DNA from: Ancrocorticia sp052089425
GTDB taxonomy: Bacteria > Actinomycetota > Actinomycetes > Actinomycetales > Actinomycetaceae
Assembly: GCF_052089425.1 (NCBI RefSeq)
Contig: NZ_JBQCZW010000026.1
Span: 1 to 35,991 of the forward strand
Direction of reading: 5' to 3'
DNA length: 35,991 bases
This document shows, in pieces, positions 8,183 to 15,493 of this stretch. Position 1 is the stretch's first letter. Every line of letters begins with the position of its first letter. A program made the position numbers and the translations under genes. A model generated the notes under the pieces. The model saw only the letters and a program-made list of their open reading frames with translations. It was not told where the DNA came from and searched no databases.

Positions 8183-8207
8183 GGGCGCGAATCCGAATAA
8201 AGCGCCC
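8183..8207 (+). promoter_or_regulatory. Leader hairpin before moaA
   Basis: GGGCGC (8183-8188) and GCGCCC (8202-8207) form a stem with a 13-nt loop, and CAC/GTG can extend it with bulges. It ends just before the ribosome-binding site GAAGGAG of moaA and could affect translation. It does not resemble the known Moco riboswitch. Confidence 0.35.
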
Positions 8208-8221
8208 CTTGTGAAGGAGCT

Positions 8222-9349
8222 ATGAGTATCACGTCAGCTTCGGTTCATCCGGCGGATTCGCAGGTTGTTCCTCTGACCCTCACTCGGCGAGCGGGGGTGA
8301 AGAGGGATGCCCCGCGCGATCCCCGGCTCATCGATAGCTTTGGACGTGTGGCCACGGATTTGCGTGTGTCGCTCACCGATAAGTGCAACCTTCGCTGCCA
8401 GTACTGCATGCCGGCCGAAGGGATCGATCCCCTGCCGCGGCAAGTGCTTCTGACTGATGAGGAAATCAACCGTCTCATCCGCATCGGCGTTGAGGATCTG
8501 GGTATTGAAGAGGTCCGATTCACCGGTGGCGAGCCACTGCTGCGCAAGGGACTCGAAGGCATCGTGGAACGCACGGCAGCGCTGCGTACATGGGCGGGCA
8601 ATAAGCCGGATATTTCTTTGACCACCAACGGGCTTGGGCTCAAGCACCGGGCTGGCAAGCTCAAGGCTGCCGGGCTGGATCGGGTGAACCTTTCCATGGA
8701 TACGGCCAGCCGCGAGACATACGCAAAGATGACCCGGCGTGATCGTTTTGACGATGCGCGGGCAGGGGCGCGGGTGGCCGCCGAATCTGGGCTTACCCCC
8801 GTCAAGGTGAACGCCGTTCTCATGCCCGGGGTTAACGATCAGGACGCTCCGAGCCTGCTGCTCGAATCCCTCATGTCCGGGTATTCGCTCCGCTTCATCG
8901 AATACATGCCTCTTGGCCCGCGTGGCCAGTGGAAGCGCGAAGAGATCATTACGGCTGATGACATTCTGGAGATGCTCAGCGAGCATTTCACCCTCACGCA
9001 CAGGCCCGCTGCTGAACGTGGGGCGGCGCCCGCGGAACTGTGGGATGTAGCGGGTGGAACCGTTGACGGGACGGCGCACCCTGCCGGAACCGTGGGGATC
9101 ATCGGTTCCGTTACGCGCCCCTTCTGCGGCAATTGTGATCGCACGCGGCTTACTGCGGACGGTCAGATCCGCGACTGCTTGTTCGCGAACACGGAGACCG
9201 ATTTGCGGGCGGCATTGCGCGATGGGTCCAGCGACGATGAGATTGCGGAACTATGGCGCGATGCCATGTGGGGCAAGCAGGCGGGCCACGGCACCGACAA
9301 TCCCGCATTCCTGAATCCCACCCGGCCCATGAGCGCCATTGGTGGATAG
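8222..9349 (+). CDS. moaA: GTP 3',8-cyclase MoaA (radical SAM)
   Basis: This 375-aa enzyme catalyses the first Moco step, converting GTP to 3',8-cyclo-GTP, which MoaC turns into cPMP. The radical-SAM cluster C55-x3-C59-x2-C62 lies in DKCNLRCQYCMPAEG, followed by RFTGGEPLLRKG. The C-terminal second cluster is present as FCGNCDRTRLTADGQIRDC, and the chain ends in Gly-Gly as in functional MoaA. An N-terminal extension of about 35 residues precedes the usual start (LIDSFGRVATDLRVSLTDKC). GAAGGAG lies before the ATG at 8222. It heads a two-gene unit with moaD, 49 bp downstream. Confidence 0.97.
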   Translation: MSITSASVHPADSQVVPLTLTRRAGVKRDAPRDPRLIDSFGRVATDLRVSLTDKCNLRCQYCMPAEGIDPLPRQVLLTDEEINRLIRIGVEDLGIEEVRFTGGEPLLRKGLEGIVERTAALRTWAGNKPDISLTTNGLGLKHRAGKLKAAGLDRVNLSMDTASRETYAKMTRRDRFDDARAGARVAAESGLTPVKVNAVLMPGVNDQDAPSLLLESLMSGYSLRFIEYMPLGPRGQWKREEIITADDILEMLSEHFTLTHRPAAERGAAPAELWDVAGGTVDGTAHPAGTVGIIGSVTRPFCGNCDRTRLTADGQIRDCLFANTETDLRAALRDGSSDDEIAELWRDAMWGKQAGHGTDNPAFLNPTRPMSAIGG

Positions 9350-9398
9350 TCACGAAGAACCCATTGGCGCATCGCCAAGAAGAACCAGAGAGGAACCC

Positions 9399-9656
9399 AT
9401 GAGTTCAGTATCTTTACGCTACTTCGCTGCCGTTGCCGAGGCGGCCGGAACTGCCGAGGAATCGGTGGAGGTTGCCGAGGGCACCACGGCTGCGGGCCTG
9501 CGCGAGCAACTCGGCGATCTGCACGGCGAAGAATTCGCCCGCATGCTTGGCGTGAGCGCGCTGCTCATCGATGGCGCCCGCGCCGATGAAGATGCCGCTC
9601 TTCCCGTGCGAGATGGCCTGCGCGTAGAGGTTCTTCCGCCATTCGCCGGGGGATAG
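9399..9656 (+). CDS. moaD: Molybdopterin synthase small subunit MoaD
   Basis: This 85-aa ubiquitin-fold protein carries the sulfur donor for molybdopterin as a C-terminal thiocarboxylate. It starts with the beta-strand SSVSLRYFAAVAEAAGT and ends exactly in VEVLPPFAGG, the required Gly-Gly. MoeB (10980-11774) should adenylate this end, and MoaE (9663-10151) is its partner. The ATG at 9399 follows AGAGAGGAA; the longer in-frame start at 9339 overlaps moaA and is unlikely. The gene converges on moaE with 6 bp between stop codons. Confidence 0.95.
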   Translation: MSSVSLRYFAAVAEAAGTAEESVEVAEGTTAAGLREQLGDLHGEEFARMLGVSALLIDGARADEDAALPVRDGLRVEVLPPFAGG

Positions 9657-9662
9657 GAGCGG

Positions 9663-10151
9663 CTAGGCGCTGCCCGTCCACTCGTGGGAGCCGTCGCTGA
9701 ATTCTTGGCGCTTCCACACGGGTAACTGTAGTTTCACCTGTTCAACGGCCTTCTCGAGGAGATTGAAGGCCTCGGCGCGATGGGACGCCGAGACGGCGGC
9801 GCCCAGCGCGATGTCTCCGATTTCTAGATGGCCGGAGCGGTGCTGGATGGCGATCTTGCATGCTCCACTCGCGTGGGCAACTTCTTCGGCGATGCGTTGC
9901 ACAACGGAATCGGCATCTGGATGAGCCTCGTAATCGATGGCAGTGACACCGTTGCCGTCGTCGTGGTTTCGCACCCTGCCATTGAAGGTGACGATGGCGC
10001 CAGCGGAATCATCCGCCACAAGATCTTCTAGGTGTTCGATGGAAATCGGTTCCGTGGATACACCGGCAAGCACTACCTGCGCGTCCGTTCCATCGTTGAA
10101 GCCGCGGTGTTGAATCCTCCACGTCGCTTCATCATGGCCTTCAGTGTTCAT
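9663..10151 (-). CDS. moaE: Molybdopterin synthase catalytic subunit MoaE
   Basis: This 162-aa protein converts cPMP to molybdopterin together with MoaD. Typical segments are AGAIVTFNGRVRNHDDG, YEAHPDADSVVQRIAEE, and the active-site region VKLQLPVWKRQEFSDGSHEW with the catalytic lysines. An N-terminal stretch of about 25 residues is not part of the core fold. GGAG lies before the ATG at 10151. In the repeat-consistent frame the upstream mog gene ends inside this start (TGA at 10143-10141), so the two are probably translationally coupled. Confidence 0.95.
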   Translation of the reverse strand: MNTEGHDEATWRIQHRGFNDGTDAQVVLAGVSTEPISIEHLEDLVADDSAGAIVTFNGRVRNHDDGNGVTAIDYEAHPDADSVVQRIAEEVAHASGACKIAIQHRSGHLEIGDIALGAAVSASHRAEAFNLLEKAVEQVKLQLPVWKRQEFSDGSHEWTGSA

Positions 10152-10259
10152 GGTTCTCCGATTCTTCGTGGGCGTTGATTGGTCGTTCTGGACGGCTGCT
10201 TAGCTGCGGGCGTCCGTCGGGTTGCGGGCGTCCGTCGGGTTGTGTGAGTCCCTCCGAAT
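10141..10259 (-). CDS. Probable C-terminal tail of Mog beyond the assembly gap
   Basis: Reading the sequence left of the gap in the same register as the repeat right of it gives SEGLTQPDGRPQPDGRP again, followed by a tail of about 22 residues (starting QLSSRPERPINAH) and a TGA at 10143-10141 inside the moaE start codon region. The repeat unit is a multiple of three, so any number of copies in the gap keeps this frame. The literal 100-N frame would instead stop at 10200, which I think is an artefact. Confidence 0.5.
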
Positions 10260-10414
10260 NNNNNNNNNNNNNNNNNNNNNNNNNNNNNNNNNNNNNNNNN
10301 NNNNNNNNNNNNNNNNNNNNNNNNNNNNNNNNNNNNNNNNNNNNNNNNNNNNNNNNNNNTGCGGGCGTCCGTCGGGTTGCGGGCGTCCGTCGGGTTGTGT
10401 GAGTCCCTCCGAAT
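10205..10414 (-). repeat. In-frame 54-bp minisatellite in the 3' end of mog
   Basis: The same 55 bases occur at 10205-10259 and 10360-10414, on both sides of the gap. On the coding strand each unit reads His-Ser-Glu-Gly-Leu-Thr followed by two QPDGRP hexapeptides; it is itself built from two identical 18-bp subunits. The period is compatible with 54 bp (18 codons). The repeat probably caused the assembly break. Confidence 0.75.
10260..10359. other. Assembly gap (100 N)
   Basis: Exactly 100 N bases, the usual placeholder for a gap of unknown size, lie between two copies of the mog minisatellite. The true content is most simply more repeat units. Confidence 0.95.
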
Positions 10415-10916
10415 GCGCGAGCGCCGCTGGTTCGGGATGGTCTCCATCCTCCATCTGGTCAACGATGTGGGCAATCAGTGGCCCAACGGCGTTGATCGCA
10501 TCCTTAACCCCACCTTGGGAGCCCGGGGCGTTCAGAACGAATGCCCGGTTTCCACCGAATTCGGCGATCCCCGCAATGCCACGCGAGATTGCGGCCGTGG
10601 GAACGGCCGGGTTCGCACGCATGAGGTGTTCGATTCCCCACATGCGCTGGGTGATGAGCGGCTCGGTTGCCTCGGGTGTGAGATCGCGGCTGGTAACGCC
10701 GGTGCCGCCGGTAGTAAAGACAACCTGCGCACCAGAATAGATGGCGTTGGAGATCATCTCGCGTACGCTCTCTTGGCCGTCGGGTACAACGATCGGCCCG
10801 CTGACATCGCCGTACTTACTCAGCAGCGAGGCGGCCAATGGCCCCGAAAGATCATCGCGTGCTCCGGTGGAAGCACGGTCAGAAACCGTGATCAAGGCAA
10901 TCCGGATACTGTGCAT
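10360..10916 (-). CDS. mog: Molybdopterin adenylyltransferase Mog/MoaB (interrupted by gap)
   Basis: This enzyme adenylates molybdopterin so that MoeA can insert molybdenum. The catalytic domain, about 160 residues, is complete: RIALITVSDRASTG at the start, VFTTGGTGVTSRDLTPEAT, and a C-terminal NAPGSQGGVKDAINAVGPLI. MoaB/Mog proteins normally end soon after this; here a repetitive tail with QPDGRP units follows and runs into the gap, so the C-terminus must be taken from 10259-10141. The ATG at 10916 lies 6 nt after a -10 box TAGAAT, indicating a leaderless mRNA. MoaB and Mog cannot be separated safely from sequence alone. Confidence 0.9.
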
Positions 10917-10979
10917 GGGGGTATTCTATCGGGACCTCTAGCCGCGCATGTACCCCACTTTCCTAGTAGGGTACTTCTC
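10917..10979. promoter_or_regulatory. Divergent promoter between mog and moeB
   Basis: On the minus strand TAGAAT (10928-10923) is a -10 box 6 nt from the mog ATG, so mog is probably leaderless. On the plus strand TAGGGT (10966-10971) lies 8 nt before the moeB ATG, giving a leaderless or very short leader; AGTAGGG could alternatively serve as a weak ribosome-binding site. GTACCC and GGGTAC form an inverted repeat around 10950-10972. Confidence 0.5.
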
Positions 10980-11774
10980 ATGACTTTGCTTCCGATCGCA
11001 ACACCCGTCCCAGAGCTGAGTGAAACAGAGCGTGAACGCTACGCGCGCCAAATGCTCCTTCCTGGCCTAGAAGATGAGGGCCAACGCCGCCTGCGTGGTG
11101 CCCGCGTGCTGGTTGTAGGCGCTGGCGGCCTAGGCTCGCCGGTTCTGCTCTATTTGGCGGGTGCCGGTGTAGGCACTCTTGGGCTTTTGGATTCGGACAA
11201 GCTTGAGCTGTCCAACCTTCACCGTCAGGTGATTCACTCGATGGCTAGCATCGACACCCCGAAGGTGGAGAGCGCTGCAGCCCGAGTGGCCGGGCTTAAC
11301 CCTGACGTGGCGCTTGAACTCCACAATGTCCGGCTCACCAAGGACAATGCCGCGGAAATCATCGGGCAATACGACCTAGTGGTTGATGCGACGGACAACT
11401 TCGCCACCCGCTTCCTTCTGGATGAAGTCTGCACAGAACTCGGCGTTCCAGAAGTGTGGGGAAGCGTGCTTGGGGCAGCCTCTCAGGTGGCGGTGTTCTG
11501 GAGCGGTGAGGCGGCCTCCGCACACGGAGCAGCACCCGAACGCCAAGTCCGCCTCCGCGACATCTTCCCAACCGAACCTCCTGCCGGCGTGATTCCCGTG
11601 GGTCCTTCCAGCCCGGTGCTCGGCGCCCCCGTTGGCCAGGCGGGAACCGCGATGGCAACCGAAGTGATTAAGCTGCTGGCGGGTTTTGGCGAAGTGCTTT
11701 TGGGACGGCTTGCGATTTTCGATTCGCGAACTGCCAACTATTCTGTGCTGACGGTGCGCCCGCGCGCGCTGTAA
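10980..11774 (+). CDS. moeB: MoeB/ThiF-type adenylyltransferase for MoaD
   Basis: This 264-aa E1-like enzyme should adenylate the MoaD C-terminus. It shows RYARQMLLPGLEDEGQ, the nucleotide-binding loop VLVVGAGGLGSPVLLYLAGAG, the ATP-contacting SNLHRQVIHS.....TPKVESA and DATDNFATRF. There is no rhodanese domain. The usual MoeB zinc ligands are missing: where the family normally has a cysteine before GVLG, the sequence reads IPVGPSSPVLGAPVG, and no CxxC motif exists; the only Cys is in DEVCTELG. The ATG at 10980 is preferred over far upstream in-frame starts, which fall inside mog on the opposite strand. Confidence 0.9.
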   Translation: MTLLPIATPVPELSETERERYARQMLLPGLEDEGQRRLRGARVLVVGAGGLGSPVLLYLAGAGVGTLGLLDSDKLELSNLHRQVIHSMASIDTPKVESAAARVAGLNPDVALELHNVRLTKDNAAEIIGQYDLVVDATDNFATRFLLDEVCTELGVPEVWGSVLGAASQVAVFWSGEAASAHGAAPERQVRLRDIFPTEPPAGVIPVGPSSPVLGAPVGQAGTAMATEVIKLLAGFGEVLLGRLAIFDSRTANYSVLTVRPRAL

Positions 11775-11880
11775 GTGACAGCTTTCGCTAGTTACCACCA
11801 GCTCACGACATCGTGGCTGCTAGCCTCCCGACACGGTCTCAGAAGAGTCTCGGAACTTGTTTGAATCATCATTTTCAGAG

Positions 11881-11918
11881 TTGATCAAAAGTGGCGAGTC
11901 AGAATTGATCAAAAGTGG
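11881..11918 (+). repeat. Two phased copies of TTGATCAAAAGTGG upstream of moeA
   Basis: TTGATCAAAAGTGG occurs at 11881-11894 and 11905-11918, a 24-bp period, and similarity extends to GA(G/A)TTGATCAAAAGTGG(C/T)GAG. It could be a tandem activator or repressor site for the moeA-moaC unit, or the fossil end of an IS21-type element, which typically has repeated terminal sequences. No transposase is present. Confidence 0.6.
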
Positions 11919-11933
11919 TGAGCTTGAACAGTA

Positions 11934-11958
11934 TTCATGAGTTCTCAGAATTCGTGAA
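11934..11958 (+). promoter_or_regulatory. Inverted repeat in the moeA upstream region
   Basis: TTCATGAGTTC-TCA-GAATTCGTGAA pairs over 11 bp with two mismatches. It lies about 100 bp before the moeA start and is a possible operator. A weak hairpin GGGCA/TGCCC follows near 11969. Confidence 0.35.
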
Positions 11959-12056
11959 CGTGGGACTGAACGGGCAAGCGCCTGCCCGCTCTGCAAAGCG
12001 TGTAAGAATAGTGTCCGGCAAGTGGGCCGGATGGCCTGCGTGTGAACGGAGGAACG

Positions 12057-13325
12057 ATGAAGGAGATTTCCCAGCACTACGCGGATGTGGTGGCGCTTGC
12101 GGAACCCACACGAATCGCGAACGTACCGCTTGATGAGGCACGCGGATTGGTGTTGGGCGCGGATGTGGCAGCACGATTCGCGATCCCCCCGTTCACGAAC
12201 TCGGCGATGGATGGATTTGCTGTGCGGGCTGGCGATGTGACGCCGGGCTGCGAACTGCCGGTTGTCGCGGATATCGCGGCGGGCAACCACTCGGAGCGCC
12301 CGTTTGCTCCGGGAACGGCCCAGCGCATCATGACGGGTGCTCCGTTACCTGAAGGCGCGGACGCCATCCTTCAGGTGGAGTTCACCCGCGATGCCGCACA
12401 TAACATGCTGACAGAACCTCCGGCAACGATAGTCCCCACCGAGGCAGCAGCTGGCCTCACGCGCGGCACGCATGTACGCACAGCCGGTGAGGACATCGAA
12501 GCTGGCGCCCCGGCCTTTGCCAAAGGTACGCGGTTGACCCCTGCCCACCTAGCCGCCCTTGCGGCCCTCGGCCATGCTGAGGCACCGGTTCACGAGCGCC
12601 CGCGTGTGGGGATCATTGCCACGGGCGATGAGCTTGTGGCCCCGGGAGAGGAACTGGCCGCCGGCCACATCCCGGATTCGAATTCCGTCCTGCTGCGCCA
12701 TCTCGTGGCCGAAGCTGGTGCTACCCCCGTTCCCTTCACATGTCACAGCGATACCGTGGAGTCCTTCCTGAAAGGCATCCGCGAACTGTTGGACGGCGTG
12801 GATATGATCGTCACCTCTGGCGGCGTTAGCGCCGGCGCATTCGATGTGGTCAAGGCCGCGCTCGCCTCACTGGGCGTGGAGTTCACCAAGGTGGCGATGC
12901 AACCGGGAAAGCCACAGGGGTATGGACGGCTCGCGGATTCAACGGGCCGCTCCGTCCCGATCATTTGCCTGCCCGGCAACCCAGTTTCCGTCTTCGTTTC
13001 GTGGAAGCTATTCGGCGATCCCATCCTTGCACACCTGTTCGCCCTGCCCGAGCGCAGCTACGAATCGCTGTTCCGCCCGGCCATCGCGGCTGCCGGGTGG
13101 TCCCGTAAACCCGGGCGCACCCAGTTTTTGCCGTGTGTTTTGAACGACGACGACGGCGTTCCAACCACCACCGCCCCAACACCGCTGCGAGTAGTTCCAG
13201 CAACGGCGGGCGGCTCCATGTCCCACCTGATTGCTGCTTTGCCGCTCGCGACCGGTTTGGCCAGAGTCCCAGCTGACGTTGCCGAGGTCCACGTGGGCGA
13301 TCCCGTGGATGTCTTGGTGTTCTAG
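12057..13325 (+). CDS. moeA: Molybdopterin molybdenumtransferase MoeA
   Basis: This 422-aa enzyme inserts molybdate into adenylated molybdopterin. Diagnostic segments are IPPFTNSAMDGFAVRAGD near the N-terminus, IATGDELVAPGEELAAGHIPDSNSV, the MPT-binding TSGGVSAGAFDVVKAAL, then MQPGKPQGYG and CLPGNPVSVFVSW. Domain IV at the C-terminus is complete. GGAGGAACG precedes the ATG at 12057; the GTG at 12042 would place the ribosome-binding site inside the frame. It is followed by moaC after 27 bp, making an operon. Confidence 0.95.
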   Translation: MKEISQHYADVVALAEPTRIANVPLDEARGLVLGADVAARFAIPPFTNSAMDGFAVRAGDVTPGCELPVVADIAAGNHSERPFAPGTAQRIMTGAPLPEGADAILQVEFTRDAAHNMLTEPPATIVPTEAAAGLTRGTHVRTAGEDIEAGAPAFAKGTRLTPAHLAALAALGHAEAPVHERPRVGIIATGDELVAPGEELAAGHIPDSNSVLLRHLVAEAGATPVPFTCHSDTVESFLKGIRELLDGVDMIVTSGGVSAGAFDVVKAALASLGVEFTKVAMQPGKPQGYGRLADSTGRSVPIICLPGNPVSVFVSWKLFGDPILAHLFALPERSYESLFRPAIAAAGWSRKPGRTQFLPCVLNDDDGVPTTTAPTPLRVVPATAGGSMSHLIAALPLATGLARVPADVAEVHVGDPVDVLVF

Positions 13326-13352
13326 AAATCGAAGGCTCTGGAAGATACGACT

Positions 13353-13877
13353 GTGACACACAAGACTGTGGGAGATAAGCCCGTGACTGGCGAAGATATG
13401 AAGTTCACGCACCTGCAAGGTAGCGGTGAAGCGTACATGGTAGATGTGACCGCCAAGGTTCCCACCGTGCGCGAAGCCACCGCGATTGGGAAGGTCAGGT
13501 GCTCACCAGCGGTGCTGGAATCGCTGCGTGATGGCACGGTGCCCAAGGGTGACGTGCTGGCTGTTGCCCGTATCGCTGGCATTGCCGGGGCGAAGAAGGT
13601 CCCCGAGCTACTGCCACTGGCACACACGATCGGCGTACACGGGGCGGTTGTGGACGTCCAGATTGAGCACGATCATGTGGCACTGAGCGCCACCGTGCGC
13701 ACAGCGGATCGCACTGGCGTGGAGATGGAGGCGCTGACCGCCGTGTCTATTGCGGCGCTCGCGATCGTGGATATGGTGAAGGGTGTGGATCGTTCCGCGG
13801 AGATCACGGACTGCAAGATCATCCACAAGGCCGGTGGGCGTTCCGGGGATTGGTATCGCCCGGGCTACGAGGCGTAG
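13353..13877 (+). CDS. moaC: Cyclic pyranopterin monophosphate synthase MoaC
   Basis: MoaC completes cPMP synthesis from the MoaA product. It shows the family opening FTHLQGSGEAYMVDVTAKVPTVREA, then KGDVLAVARIAGIAGAKKVPELLPLAH, the catalytic region EMEALTAVSIAALAIVDMVKG and a C-terminal lysine-bearing HKAGGRSGDW. The start is ambiguous: GTG 13353 has GGAAG 8 bp upstream and GTG 13383 has GGGAG 8 bp upstream; the core begins after both. It is the second gene of the moeA operon and converges on the 4Fe-4S protein gene with 21 bp between. Confidence 0.95.
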   Translation: MTHKTVGDKPVTGEDMKFTHLQGSGEAYMVDVTAKVPTVREATAIGKVRCSPAVLESLRDGTVPKGDVLAVARIAGIAGAKKVPELLPLAHTIGVHGAVVDVQIEHDHVALSATVRTADRTGVEMEALTAVSIAALAIVDMVKGVDRSAEITDCKIIHKAGGRSGDWYRPGYEA

Positions 13878-13898
13878 GAAATCGTCGTCGTCGAAAAA

Positions 13899-14822
13899 CT
13901 AACCCTGATCTCGGCTGGTGGGGCGCATCAGGCGCTCGGCGATATCGGGCGGCAGCTGGCGCGCCAACTCGGGCGGAATCTGCGAGCCGAACGGGTTGGT
14001 TTCGCGGAACGAGCATACGGGGCAGAGCTCTCCCTGACCTGCCGGGAACACTGAACCGCATCGTAGGCACGTCCGCGTGGAGACGGTGGTGAGCGGGTAG
14101 GTGCGTTCCTCAAGAGCATCGGACAAATCGAACTGCGCGCCGGGTGTGATCGCCTGGACGGGGCAGAAACGCACGCACGCTTGGCACGCCCGGCAGCGAT
14201 CGGCGTGCTGAGATAGCTGATGGACGGTTGTGCCGTCAGCCATCTCGGTGCGTGTGAGGCTCAGTGCGTCATGGGGGCAGCTGCTCACACACACGTTGCA
14301 GGCGGTGCAGCGATCGACGGTCAGATGAATTCCGCTGGCGGCGCCGGGAACATCAGGGATCTCGGTGATCAGGCCGCGCTGTTGGAGGTAACGCAACGCA
14401 GTGACGGTGCGGGTCTGATCGTCGCTGGCCGGATCTAGCGGGCCGCTGGAAGCGGCGCCCACAAGCGCGCGGCGCGGAAGAGGGACCGCCGTCATGTCAA
14501 TAGTCTCGCCGCGGCGGAACGAATGCTTGGTCTCTTGGACTGGCAGGATCAAGCCGGGAGTGAGTGCCTCCCACACGGAGACCTTGCTGGCGGCATCGGC
14601 CGGGTGCTCGGAGCACGGCACGTATTCCACACGGGATGTTCCGCACGCCAGTAGCTGCGCTGGCAGGCCTATCGTGGCATGCCCAATGCAGGAATCCAGC
14701 ACAATGCCCAGATCCCGATGGCCGGGCTCCGGGGCTAGGGAGTGCGGGCACGCGATGATGATTCGCCGGTAGGGATCATGAGCCTCCAGCCAGCGAAGCA
14801 CACCCGAAAGCGAATCAGCCAC
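13899..14822 (-). CDS. Two-cluster 4Fe-4S protein with C-terminal zinc ribbon
   Basis: I do not recognise a named family for this 307-aa protein. It has two ferredoxin clusters, CTACNVCVSSCP (about residues 171-182) and CRACQACVRFCP (about 209-220), then a zinc-ribbon motif CLRCG...CPVC (about 250-270). The N-terminal 130 residues carry four spaced cysteines (ACPHS, DSCIGH, LACGTS, VPCSEHP), possibly another redox or metal site. There is no signal peptide or membrane segment, so it should be cytoplasmic. Its GTG start overlaps the torD1 stop by 1 nt (TAGTG), tying it to the chaperones. A role in electron supply or cofactor loading of the DmsA enzymes is an inference. Confidence 0.8.
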   Translation of the reverse strand: MADSLSGVLRWLEAHDPYRRIIIACPHSLAPEPGHRDLGIVLDSCIGHATIGLPAQLLACGTSRVEYVPCSEHPADAASKVSVWEALTPGLILPVQETKHSFRRGETIDMTAVPLPRRALVGAASSGPLDPASDDQTRTVTALRYLQQRGLITEIPDVPGAASGIHLTVDRCTACNVCVSSCPHDALSLTRTEMADGTTVHQLSQHADRCRACQACVRFCPVQAITPGAQFDLSDALEERTYPLTTVSTRTCLRCGSVFPAGQGELCPVCSFRETNPFGSQIPPELARQLPPDIAERLMRPTSRDQG

Positions 14823-15493
14823 TATGCCGCCTGAGCCGCCACGAACTTGGCAAAACTGAAGAGCTCGTTGATGTACCCAAGCGTGAGGAGAGCAATGGCC
14901 AGATAGGTGAGGGTTTCTGCGTGTTCTTCGGTCTCGTCCGCAACAGCGGTGGCTAGCGGGCCAAGATGATCGGTGCAGAAGGCCAGCAAGTCGGTGCCTT
15001 CGGCCGTCACGTCCACGCCGGCGCGGTACTGCATCGCGATTGAGGTGGCAACGTGACCGGCGTAGGCCAGCTCGGGGCCGATGTGATCTGCAGGTGCATC
15101 AGCCACCTGAGGCGCGGCAAAGTGATCGCGCTGGTAGCGCTGGGCGTGTGAGGCGGCTGCCTCCGTATTGCCGCGTGCGGACTCGGTTGGGGGAACGGCC
15201 GGATGGTAGCCGTACAGGGTCAGCCACTCGCTGCGGAGTGGACCTTGGTGATCGTGGCCCGAAAGCAGGAGGTCAACGCCCTGCTGGGACACCTCATCGC
15301 GCAGCGGCCACACCGCCAGAAGCTCCGGATTGAAGATGTTATCGAGCATTCCGAGCGTTGGGGCTGCGGCATAAAAGCCGGAGATCACGGAGGCTACCGT
15401 TCCCAGGCGTACGCCACGGTTGATGACGTCCTCCGTGGCCGGAGCCGCCGTTGGATCGAAGGATTCTGGGGAGTTGGCCGGATCGATGGTCAC
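14822..15493 (-). CDS. TorD/DmsD-family Moco-enzyme chaperone (paralogue 1)
   Basis: This all-helical protein of about 223 aa matches the TorD/DmsD chaperones that bind Tat signal peptides and help cofactor insertion before export. The signature appears as DAPADHIGPELAYAGHVATSIA, the family's W/P..DHIG.EL motif. The sequence before it is diverged from paralogue 2, so the two may serve different DmsA proteins. The GTG start overlaps the torD2 stop by 4 nt (GTGA), and the stop overlaps the next gene, so three genes are translated as one coupled unit. Confidence 0.85.
   Translation of the reverse strand: MTIDPANSPESFDPTAAPATEDVINRGVRLGTVASVISGFYAAAPTLGMLDNIFNPELLAVWPLRDEVSQQGVDLLLSGHDHQGPLRSEWLTLYGYHPAVPPTESARGNTEAAASHAQRYQRDHFAAPQVADAPADHIGPELAYAGHVATSIAMQYRAGVDVTAEGTDLLAFCTDHLGPLATAVADETEEHAETLTYLAIALLTLGYINELFSFAKFVAAQAA

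Noticed and set aside
8086..8221. Moco riboswitch before moaA
   Set aside because: The leader is too short and simple; the conserved multi-stem Moco motif is not visible.
10377..10979. N-terminal extension of MoeB from 10377
   Set aside because: The extension is antisense to mog and the repeat; the MoeB core starts at 10980.
11881..11918. FNR-type anaerobic sites
   Set aside because: FNR sites need TTGAT and ATCAA half-sites separated by four bases; here TTGATCAA has none.
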